Assembly: GCA_964019165.1 (NCBI GenBank)
Contig: OZ025268.1
Coordinates: forward strand, 17,954,784-18,018,783
DNA length: 64,000 nucleotides
From: Mastigias papua
Taxonomy: Eukaryota > Cnidaria > Scyphozoa > Rhizostomeae > Mastigiidae
Reading direction: 5' to 3'
A program made the position numbers and the translations under genes. Below, piece after piece: positions 21,601-34,854 of the stretch (its first letter is position 1; each line of letters begins with the position of its first letter). Under the pieces are notes generated by a model. The model was given only the letters and a program-made list of their open reading frames with translations, was not told where the DNA came from and did no database searches.

Positions 21601-24600
21601 TTGAAAAGTGATGAAAATGAGGCATTTTTGGCCAAACAGTAAGGCTATAGCCTTGGTATTTTGGTGAAAAATGACCAAATTTGAAATTGATTGATTTTGA
21701 TTGCAGATTGAAAAGTGATGAAAATGAGGCATTTTTGGCCAAAACGTAAGGCTATAGCCTTGGTATTTTGGTGAAAACTGACCAAATTTGAAATTGATTG
21801 AGTTTGATTGCAGATTGAAAAGTGATGAAAATGAGGCATTTTTGGCCAAAAAGTAAGGCTATAGCCTTGGTATTTTGGTGAAAAATGACCAAATTTGAAA
21901 TTGATTGATTTTGATTGCAGATTGAAAAGTGATGAAAATGAGGCATTTTTGGCCAAAAAGTAAGGCTATAGCCCTGGTATTTTGGTGGAAAATGACCAAA
22001 TTTGAAATTGATTGATTTTGATTGCAGATTGAAAAGTGATGAGAATGAGGCATTTTTGGGCAAAACGTAAGGCTATAGCCTTGGTATTTTGGTGAAAAAT
22101 GACCAGATTTGAAATTGATTGAGTTTGACTGCAGATTGAAAAGTGATGAAAATGAGGCATTTTTGGCCAAAGAGTAAGGCTATAGCCTTGGTATTTTGGT
22201 GAAACATGACCAACTTTGAAATTGATTGATTTTGATTGCAGATTGAAAAGTGATGAGAATGAGGCATTTTTGGCCAAAAAGTAAGGCTATAGCCTTGGTA
22301 TTTTGGTGAAAAATGACCAAATTTGAAATTGATTGATTTTGATTGCAGATTGAAAAGTGATGAAAATGAGGCATTTTTCGGCAAACAGTAAGGCTATAGC
22401 CTTGGTATTTTGGTGAAAAATGACCAAATTTGAAATTGATTGATTTTGATTGCAGATTGAAAAGTGATGAAAATGAGGCATTTTTGGGCAAACAGTAAGG
22501 CTATAGCCTTGGTATTTTGGTGAAAAATGACCAAATTTGAAATTGATTGATTTTGATTGCAGATTGAAAAGTGATGAAAAGGAGGCATTTTTGGCCCAAA
22601 CGTAAGGCTATAGCCTTGGTATTTTGGTGAAAAATGACCAAATTTGAAATTGATTGATTTTGATTGCAGATTGAAAAGTGATGAAAATGAGGCATTTTTG
22701 GGCAAACAGTAAGGCTATAGCCTTGGTATTTTGGTGAAAAATGACCAAATTTGAAATTGATTGATTTTGATTGCAGATTGAAAAGTGATGAAAATGAGGC
22801 ATTTTTGGCCAAAACGTAAGGCTATAGCCTTGGTATTTTGGTGAAAAATGACCAAATTTGAAATTGATTGATTTTGATTGCAGATTGAAAAGTGATGAAA
22901 ATGAGGCATTTTTGGCCAAAAAGTAAGGCTATAGCCTTGGTATTTTGGTGAAAAATGACCAAATTTGAAATTGATTGATTTTGATTGCAGATTGAAAAGT
23001 GATGAAAATGAGGCATTTTTGGGCAAAACGTAAGGCTATAGCCTTGGTATTTTGGTGAAACCTGACCAAATGTGAAATTGATTGATTTTGATTGCAGATT
23101 GAAAAGTGATGAAAATGAGGCATTTTTGGCCAAAGAGTAAGGCTATAGCCTTGGTATTTTGGTGAAACATGACCAACTTTGAAATTGATTGATTTTGATT
23201 GCAGATTGAAGAGTGATGAGAATGAGGCATTTTTGGCCAAAACGTAAGGCTATAGCCTTGGTATTTTGGTGAAAAATGACCAAATTTGAAATTGATTGAT
23301 TTTGATTGCAGATTGAAAAGTGATGAAAATGAGGCATTTTTGGCCAAAACGTAAGGCTATAGCCGTGGTATTTTGGTGAAAAATGACCAAATTTGAAATT
23401 GATTGATTTTGATTGCAGATTGAAAAGTGATGAAAATGAGGCATGTGTGGCCAAAAAGTAAGGCTATAGCCTTGGTATTTTGGTGAAAAATGACCAAATT
23501 TGAAATTGATTGAGTTTGATTGCAGATTGAAAAGTGATGAAAATGAGGCATTTTTGGCCAAACAGTAAGGCTATAGCCTTGGTATTTTGGTGAAAAATGA
23601 CCAAATTTGAAATTGATTGATTTTGATTGCAGATTGAAAAGTGATGAAAATGAGGCATTTTTGGCCAAACAGTAAGGCTATAGCCTTGGTATTTTGGTGA
23701 AAAATGACCAAATTTGAAATTGATTGATTTTGATTGCAGATTGAAAAGTGATGAAAATGAGGCATTTTTGGGCAAAACGTAAGGCTATAGCCTTGGTATT
23801 TTGGTGAAAACTGACCAAATTTGAAATTGATTGAGTTTGATTGCAGATTGAAAAGTGATGAAAATGAGGCATTTTTGGCCAAAAAGTAAGGCTATAGCCT
23901 TGGTATTTTGGTGAAAAATGACCAAATTTGAAATTGATTCATTTTGATTGCAGATTGAAAAGTGATGAAAATGAGGCATTTTTGGCCAAAAAGTAAGGCT
24001 ATAGCCTTGGTATTTTGGTGGAAAATGACCAAATTTGAAATTGATTGATTTTGATTGCAGATTGAAAAGTGATGAGAATGAGGCATTTTTGGGCAAAACG
24101 TAAGGCTATAGCCTTGGTATTTTGGTGAAAAATGACCAAATTTGAAATTGATTGAGTTTGACTGCAGATTGAAAAGTGATGAAAATGAGGCATTTTTGGC
24201 CAAAGAGTAAGGCTATAGCCTTGGTATTTTGGTGAAACATGACCAACTTTGAAATTGATTGATTTTGATTGCAGATTGAAAAGTGATGAGAATGAGGCAT
24301 TTTTGGCCAAAAAGTAAGGCTATAGCCTTGGTATTTTGGTGAAAAATGACCAAATTTGAAATTGATTGATTTTGATTGCAGATTGAAAAGTGATGAAAAT
24401 GAGGCATTTTTCGGCAAACAGTAAGGCTATAGCCTTGGTATTTTGGTGAAAAATGACCAAATTTGAAATTGATTGATTTTGATTGCAGATTGAAAAGTGA
24501 TGAAAAGGAGGCATTTTTGGGCAAAACGTAAGGCTATAGCCTTGGTATTTTGGTGAAAAATGACCAAATTTGAAATTGATTGATTTTGATTGCAGATTGA

Positions 24601-27600
24601 CAAGTGATGAAATTGAGGAATTTTTGGCCAAAAAGTAAGGCTATAGCCTTGGTATGTTGGTGAACAATGACCAAACTTGAAATTGATTGATTTTGATTGC
24701 AGATTGAAAAGTGATGAAAATGAGGCATTTTTGGGCAAAACGTAAGGCTATAGCCTTGGTATTTTGGTGAAAACTGACCAAATTTGAAATTGATTGATTT
24801 TGATTGCAGATTGAAAAGTGTTGAAAATGAGGCATTTTTGGCCAAAGAGTAAGGCTATAGCCTTGGTATTTTGGTGAAACATGACCAACTTTGAAATTGA
24901 TTGATTTTGATTGCAGATTGAAAAGTGATGAGAATGAGGCATTTTTGGCCAAAACGTAAGGCTATAGCCTTGGTATTTTGGTGAAAAATGACCAAATTTG
25001 AAATTGATTGATTTTGATTGCAGATTGAAAAGTGATGAAAATGAGGCATTTTTGGCCAAAACGTAAGGCTATAGCCGTGGTATTTTGGTGAAAAATGACC
25101 AAATTTGAAATTGATTGATTTTGATTGCAGATTGAAAAGTGATGAAAATGAGGCATGTTTGGCCAAAAAGTAAGGCTATAGCCTTGGTATTTTGGTGAAA
25201 AATGACCAAATTTGAAATTGATTGATTTTGATTGCAGATTGAAAAGTGATGAAAATGAGGCATTTTTGGGCAAAACGTAAGGCTATAGCCTTGGTATTTT
25301 GGTGAAAACTGACCAAATTTGAAATTGATTGAGTTTGATTGCAGATTGAAAAGTGATGAAAATGAGGCATTGTTGGCCAAAGAGTAAGGCTATAGCCTTG
25401 GTATTTTGGTGAAACATGACCAACTTTGAAATTGATTGATTTTGATTGCAGATTGAAAAGTGATGAGAATGAGGCATTTTTGGCCAAAAAGTAAGGCTAT
25501 AGCCTTGGTATTTTGGTGAAAAATGACCAAATTTGAAATTGATTGAGTTTGACTGCAGATTGAAAAGTGATGAAAATGAGGCATTTTTCGCCAAAACGTA
25601 AGGCTATAGCCTTGGTATTTTGGTGACAAATGACCAAATTTGAAATTGATTGATTTTGATTGCAGATTGAAAAGTGATGAAAATGAGGCATTTTTGGGCA
25701 AAACGTAAGGCAATAGCCTTGGTATTTTGGTGAAAACTGACCAAATTTGAAATTGATTGAGTTTGATTGCAGATTGAAAAGTGATGAGAATGAGGCATTT
25801 TTGGCCAAAAAGTAAGGCTATAGCCTTGGTATTTTGGTGAAAAATGACCAAATTTGAAATTGATTGATTTTGATTGCAGATTGAAAAGTGATGAAAGTGA
25901 GGTAGTTTTGGCCAAAAAGTAAGGCTATAGCCTTGGTATTTTGGTGAAAAATGACCAAATTTGAAATTGATTGATTTTGATTGCAGATTGAAAAGTGATG
26001 AAAATGAGGCATTTTTGGCCAAAAAGTAAGGCTATAGCCTTGGTATTTTGGTGAAAAATGACCAAATTTGAAATTGATTGATTTTGATTGCAGATTGAAA
26101 AGTGATGAAAAGGAGGCATTTTTGGGCAAAACGTAAGGCTATAGCCTTGGTATTTTGGTGAAAAATGACCAAATTTGAAATTGATTGATTTTGATTGCAG
26201 ATTGAAAAGTGATGAAAATGAGGCATTTTTCGCCAAAACGTAAGGCTATAGCCTTGGTATTTTGGTGAAAAATGACCAAATGTGAAATTGATTGATGTTG
26301 ATTGCAGATTGAAAAGTGATGAAGATGAGGCATTTTTGGCCAAAGAGTAAGGCTATAGCCTTGGTATGTTGGTGAAAAATGACCAAATTTGAAATTGATT
26401 GATTTTGATTGCAGATTGAAAAGTGATGAAAATGACGCATTTTTGGCCAAAAAGTAAGGCTATAGCCTTGGTATTTTGGTGAAAAACGACCAAATTTGAA
26501 ATTGATTGATTTTGATTGCAGATTGAAAAGTGATGAAAGTGAGGTAGTTTTGGCCAAAAAGTAAGGCTATAGCCTTGGTATTTTGGTGAAAAATGACCAA
26601 ATTTGAAATTGATTGATTTTGATTGCAGATTGAAAAGTGATGAAAGTGAGGTAGTTTTGGCCAAAAAGTAAGGCTATAGCCTTGGTATTTTGGTGAAAAA
26701 TGACCAAATTTGAAATTGATTGATTTTGATTGCAGATTGAAAAGTGATGAAAATGAGGCATTTTTGGCCAAAAAGTAAGGCTATAGCCTTGGTATTTTGG
26801 TGAAAAATGACCAAATTTGAAATTGATTGATTTTGATTGCAGATTGAAAAGTGATGAAAAGGAGGCATTTTTGGGCAAAACGTAAGGCTATAGCCTTGGT
26901 ATTTTGGTGAAAAATGACCAAATTTGAAATTGATTGATTTTGATTGCAGATTGAAAAGTGATGAAAATGAGGCATTTTTCGCCAAAACGTAAGGCTATAG
27001 CCTTGGTATTTTGGTGAAAAATGACCAAATGTGAAATTGATTGATTTTGATTGCAGATTGAAAAGTGATGAAAATGAGGCATTTTTGGGCAAAAAGTAAG
27101 GCTATAGCCTTGGTATTTTGGTGACAAATGACCAAATTTGAAATTGATTGATTTTGATTGCAGATTGAAAAGTGATGAAAATGAGGCATTTTTGGGCAAA
27201 AAGTAAGGCTATAGCCTTGGTATTTTGGTGAAAAATGACCAAATTTGAAATTGATTGATTTTGATTGCAGATTGAAAAGTGATGAAAATGAGGCATGTTT
27301 GGCCAAAAAGTAAGGCTATAGCCTTGGTATTTTGGTGAAAAATGACCAAATTTGAAATTGATTGATTTTGATTGCAGATTGAAAAGTGATGAAAATGAGG
27401 CATGTGTGGCCAAAAAGTAAGGCTATAGCCTTGGTATTTTGGTGAAAAATGACCAAATTTGAAATTGATTGATTTTGATTGCAGATTGAAAAGTGATGAA
27501 AATGAGGCATTTTTCGCCAAAACGTAAGGCTATAGCCTTGGTATTTTGGTGAAAAATGACCAAATGTGAAATTGATTGATGTTGATTGCAGATTGAAAAG

Positions 27601-29676
27601 TGATGAAGATGAGGCATTTTTGGCCAAAACGTAAGGCTATAGCCTTGGTATGTTGGTGAAAAATGACCAAATTTGAAATTGATTGATTTTGATTGCAGAT
27701 TGAAAAGTGATGAAAATGACGCATTTTTGGCCAAAAAGTAAGGCTATAGCCTTGGTATTTTGGTGACAAATGACCAAATTTGAAATTGATTGATTTTGAT
27801 TGCAGATTGAAAAGTGATGACAGTGAGGTAGTTTTGGCCAAAAAGTAAGGCTATAGCCTTGGTATTTTGGTGAAAAATGACCAAATTTGAAATTGATTGA
27901 TTTTGATTGCAGATTGAAAAGTGATGAAAATGAGGCATTTTTGGCCAAAAAGTAAGGCTATAGCCTTGGTAGTTTGGTGAAAAATGACCAAATTTGAAAT
28001 TGATTGATTTTGATTGCAGATTGAAAAGTGATGAAAAGGAGGCATTTTTGGGCAAAACGTAAGGCTATAGCCTTGGTATTTTGGTGAAAAATGACCAAAT
28101 TTGAAATTGATTGATTTTGATTGCAGATTGAAAAGTGATGAAAATGAGGCATTTTTGGCCAAAAAGTAAGGCTATAGCCTTGGTATTGTGGTGAAAAATG
28201 ACCAAATTTGAAATTGATTGATGTTGATTGCAGATTGAAAAGTGATGAAAATGAGGCATTTTTGGGCAAAAAGTAAGGCTATAGCCTTGGTATTTTGGTG
28301 ACAAATGACCAAATTTGAAATTGATTGATTTTGATTGCAGATTGAAAAGTGATGAAAATGAGGCATTTTTGGGCAAAAAGTAAGGCTATAGCCTTGGTAT
28401 TTTGGTGAAAAATGACAAAATTTGAAATTGATTGATTTTGATTGCAGATTGAAAAGTGATGAAAATCAGGCATGTTTGGCCAAAAAGTAAGGCTATAGCC
28501 TTGGTATTTTGGTGAAAAATGACCAAATTTGAAATTGATTGATTTTGATTGCAGATTGAAAAGTGATGAAAATGAGGCATGTGTGGCCAAAAAGTAAGGC
28601 TATAGCCTTGGTATTTTGGTGAAAAATGACCAAATTTGAAATTGATTGATTTTGATTGCAGATTGAAAAGTGATGAAAATGAGGCATTTTTGGCCAAAAA
28701 GTAAGGCTATAGCCTTGGTATTTTGGTGAAAAATGACCAAATTTGAAATTGATTGATTTTGATTGCAGATTGAAAAGTGATGAAAATGAGGCATTTTTGG
28801 CCAAAAAGTAAGGCTATAGCCTTGGTATTTTGGTGAAAAATGACCAAATTTGAAATTGATTGATTTTGATTGCAGATTGAAAAGTGATGAAAATGAGGCA
28901 TTTTTCGCCAAAACGTAAGGCTATAGCCTTGGTATTTTGGTGAAAAATGACCAAATGTGAAATTGATTGATGTTGATTGCAGATTGAAAAGTGATGAAGA
29001 TGAGGCATTTTTGGCCAAAACGTAAGGCTATAGCCTTGGTATGTTGGTGAAAAATGACCAAATTTGAAATTGATTGATTTTGATTGCAGATTGAAAAGTG
29101 ATGAAAATGAGGCATTTTTGGCCAAAAAGTAAGGCTATAGCCTTGGTATTTTGGTGAAAAATGACCAAATTTGAAATTGATTGATTTTGATTGCAGATTG
29201 AAAAGTGATGAAAATGAGGCATTTTTGGCCAAAAAGTAAGGCTATAGCCTTGGTATTTTGGTGAAAAATGACCAAATTTGAAATTGATTGATTTTGATTG
29301 CAGATTGAAAAGTGATGAAAATGAGGCATGTTTGGCCGAAAAGTAAGGCTATAGCCTTGGTATTTTGGTGAAAAATGACCAAATTTGAAATTGATTGATT
29401 TTAATTGCAGATTGAAAAGTGATGAAAATGAGGCATTTTTGGCCAAGAAGTAAGGCTATAGCCTTGGTATTTTGGTGACAAATGACCAAATTTGAAATTG
29501 ATTGATTTTGATTGCAGATTGAAAAGTGATGAAAATGAGGCATGTTTGGCCAAAAAGTAAGGCTATAGCCTTGGTATTTTGGTGAAAAATGACCAAATTT
29601 GAAATTGATTGATTTTGATTGCAGATTAAAAAGTGATGAAGATGAGGCATGTTTGGCCAGATATTAAGGCTATAGA
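18692..29676 (+). repeat. 107-bp satellite array, about 102 monomers, with higher-order structure
   Basis: A monomer of exactly 107 bp recurs from 18692 to 29676. Equivalent positions stay in register over at least 10.7 kb (100 x 107), so there is no net indel. Each monomer contains two perfect 14-bp palindromes, TTTTTGGCCAAAAA and AAGGCTATAGCCTT, and a third dyad (TTTGGT, 8 bases, ACCAAA). The AAGGCTATAGCC core is nearly invariant, while the GGCCAAAAAG segment varies most. Rare variants recur at multiples of 107: GAGTTTGACTGCAG at 22121, 24154 and about 25545 (19 and 13 units apart), and AGCCGTGG near 21436, 23362 and 25074 (18 and 16 units apart), showing block duplication. The first and last monomers are diverged. 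All minus-strand frames of 103 codons are a by-product of 107 not being a multiple of 3. Confidence 0.97.
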
Positions 29677-31762
29677 ATGTATATTTGTCCGAGGAAAGGT
29701 AAATGATGGAATTCTATAATTTTAGCCTTGATTGAAACGTTGCGGTAATTAGGCAATGTTGTGATAAAGGATTTGTTTTGTATAGCACACGACTACCTTG
29801 AGCGATATGTGCCACTACGATGGGCTATGTTATGTGTCCTGTGCTGAGAAGTGATAGTATGTAGTAGGTCACGAAAGTTGCATGGAAGGAAGTATACTTT
29901 AGTTTTATAATCTATAGGTCAGTGCTATGTATTGCGCAGTTAGGTGTAGTTTGCTGGACCAGTTCAAGGTTTGATCATTAATCATTCCCTGTCGGTTTGA
30001 AAATACATTGCCTTTTACTAGTAGGAGAGAGGTATATGTAAAAACGGGTTATTTTCATTACTTTATAATCGAGCAGTTGAACTCTTGGTATGTCATTACG
30101 TCAAAATCTTGATCCAGAAGTCTGTGAATTTCGTATTCCATCCGTTATTGTCAAATGTTCAAGGATATGGCCTCGCGTGACGTGGATTTCGTAGCCAAAG
30201 GTGAAATTGTAAGTATGAAGTCGAAGTAGATTTCTTTCTTCTTTGGCAGTCAGGAATACCCCATACACAGTTCGTACATTTCGTAGCGGTTTTTGGAGAC
30301 AGTAGCATGACCTAGGTAAATGAAATAGGGAAAGAAGGACGCAAGGGATATTACAGCGTAGCACCAAGGAAAAATATTGGAAGCATGCCCTATACCTTGG
30401 CTTAGAGTGCATCTCCTAAATATCATGCTTTCCACTCGAAACAAGCAACTCGGAAAATTTCGTGACAGCCATTCTACAAGTCAGAGCGATAGGCGGAAAA
30501 TATGTCGAAGAGACATCCTTTAGTTCAATTCCAAAGGAATCCTATTGGCTTTCGCTAAAAGTGGGCGAGTATTGCCCCCACAACTCTCCGTGACCATGCC
30601 ACTAACTGGAGAGGGCATATATGTCAAGTGATTTTTACTATCAGTAAAATTAGCTAGGTCTCTTTCTCACTGTCCTTTTCTCTACTGACTAATGAAGGTA
30701 AATTTCAGTTAGCATATAGCCATTTGGGGAATTCTCATCAAATACATAAAACCAAAACATTCGCACAATAACTGTTTGATAAATTGCGTAAACTGTACCT
30801 GTAGAGAAGTAAACTTGAACACATATTCAAAGGTCCATTTTCTCAGCTTAATTAAACTATATTTCCACTTTGACTATGCAATTATTATGGAAAGAGAAAT
30901 TTCGATCTAGGCAAACTTGACTTATTTCTGCTCTAGTTTGGATTTCCAACAATCAAACAGTGTGAAAACTGATGGTTAAGGACAGAGTCCAGAAAAGTGC
31001 CAAACCTTCCTCTGGCTGTCAAATCTTCATCATAAACCTTCCTCTTTTAAGACTCAAAACTAGCCAAAGTTTATGAACTCTGAATTGGGTATGTTTCGGA
31101 AGCTTTTACTGTAAATGGACTATGCCCTTCACAGTTCATGTCGCGTTATATAAAAATTTTGCTGAAACTGGATTGTTGATACAAATTTCAAAATCTTCCT
31201 GAAATACGACATGAAGAACAAAATTTTCCTCCGGCTCAGAGCCGTGGACCCGTGACTTTTTTTGGACTCTGGATAAGGATAGCTCCATTATCAGTGATAG
31301 TAAATGAGCTGTGGCACAAAATGTTCAGCGGCTTGGTTCAAGTGCAGATCCTGAGCGGAAATCAACACTTTGGGCAGGCGTGTGATGTCGGGGGGGGGGG
31401 AGGAGAGGTCCTGCCGATCTAGACCCTTGCTCAGTTTCTCTAAAAGATAAAAGTGTCCAATTCCTTGGCACACTGAGAGATGGTTTAGTACAATTTTGCT
31501 ACAAACTTGAAAGTAACCAAATTAAACAAAATTCCTCTAACAGTGATTAGTTTCCTCTTTCAAAAAGTTAGTATGGGTTTTTTGAATTAGACCAATGCCC
31601 TCAAAAATTCCAAAGAGCGCTTATCGGGCAAAATAGCATGCCAAACTTATTCATTCATGTTTTTCGGTTTTGAAGGTGTGAAGACGCTTTCAAAGCATGA
31701 AAGACGTCAAGAAAGGTATATCATTGACTCAGTTTCATTCAAAATATATGTATGTATGTATA
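29677..31762. other. No recognised gene
   Basis: Sequence is unique-looking. A minus-strand open stretch at 30101-30444, split over two frames, has a hydrophobic segment (VISLASFFPYFIYLGHATVS) but no family signature. A G-tract lies at 31390-31402. Confidence 0.35.
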
Positions 31763-32213
31763 CACTCTTTTTTCTATAAGAACCAGCAAAATTGAGGTTC
31801 AGGCTGCTGGTTGTTCTTAATTTTTTTTCCAAAAATTTGAGGCTGAATTGTTCTTAATTTGTTCTTAAATTATTTGGGTGTAGGTAATGTAGACATAAGA
31901 CAATATGCAAGATAACACTGGATGTTTATGAAACAGGTATTATTTTTAATAACATTAGCAGAAGACAAAAGATATATGTTCTTACATATGCATAATCATT
32001 GCTAAAAGTTTTGGCGCAATTACTTTTTACGTACTGATGATTTGGGTGTTTTCGAGAATTTTTGGCAAACATTCAAAAGCTTAAAAAATTTTATATCAGT
32101 CTCAAATCATGTTACGATAGTGCTTCAGCCTTAGCATGTTCTTAATTTGCTCTTAATTTTCCGTAAATTTTGAGGCTGGTGTTCTTACAAACATTTTCTT
32201 ACAAAAAAGAATG
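31763..32213. mobile_element. 451-bp TA-flanked MITE (mariner/Tc1-like ends)
   Basis: TA dinucleotides (31761-31762 and 32214-32215) flank inverted ends CACTCTTTTTTCTATAAGAA and, on the other strand, CATTCTTTTTTGTAAGAA. Inside each end is a subterminal repeat built from 'GAGGCTG' and 'GTTCTTAATT', again inverted left to right. There is no coding capacity. The TA target and end type suggest a non-autonomous Tc1/mariner-group element. A relative lies at 42183-42566. Confidence 0.65.
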
Positions 32214-32376
32214 TATATAAGAAAGAGGTCGATTCCGACACAAAATGCTCTAAGTACAGGGGTACACAGCATTTCCATATAAGAATACAACAAGAGAATA
32301 AGTCAGTCCTCCGTTACTCTGAGTATAGTAACGGAGAACTGGTTTCTTCTCTTGTTAATATTCTTAGATATGTATA

Positions 32377-32612
<236 letters not shown>

Positions 32613-32613
32613 T

Positions 32614-34473
<1,860 letters not shown>

Positions 34474-34475
<2 letters not shown>

Positions 34476-34501
34476 TTTTACACTAACTACACATCATCAT
34501 T

Positions 34502-34540
<39 letters not shown>

Positions 34541-34557
34541 TAACTACACATCATGAT
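34474..34557. repeat. Direct repeat flanking a 30+ base poly(T) tract
   Basis: TTTTTTACACTAACTACACA followed by TCATCAT ends at about 34500, and the same sequence (ending TCATGAT) recurs at 34531-34557. Between them lie TG and a run of about 34 T. This is the form left by a very short minus-strand poly(A) retro-insertion with target repeats of more than 20 bp, or by slippage. The second repeat also supplies the 5' target repeat of the RTE element. Confidence 0.6.
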
Positions 34558-34854
34558 GGTCCTGGGTAAGACATTAAACTGCACCCTGGGGTGTCCTTGA
34601 GCAAGACTAGTACCCTATTAGCTCCCCATACCAGGGTTACGGTGAAGCTGTTGGCAGCAGGACAGCGGATTTTGCGAAAGGCTAGATGGATGCAATCCTT
34701 CAGAAGGTTTTCGTAAACTATCACTGGCGTAAGTACAGTTCAACTGGAAAAACGGTAGGGATAAACTGCCTAGTTAGTTGGCACTGCGAGCAAAGAAAGA
34801 GCCTTGGGGTCCCTACTTTGTTTATCTTTATCACCCCTGACTACTCTCCATGAA

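Noticed and set aside
18617..29650. About 100 overlapping minus-strand frames of 103 codons in the satellite
   Set aside because: They are the same 107-bp monomer read in three frames. The frame length is set by one stop per three monomers. There is no start context and substitutions change residues freely.
18692..29676. CRISPR-like array
   Set aside because: There are no unique spacers. The whole 107-bp unit is repeated, and the genome is evidently eukaryotic.
30101..30444. Possible receptor fragment (hydrophobic minus-strand frames)
   Set aside because: There is one hydrophobic stretch but none of the class A motifs, and the frame is broken. Not enough to call.
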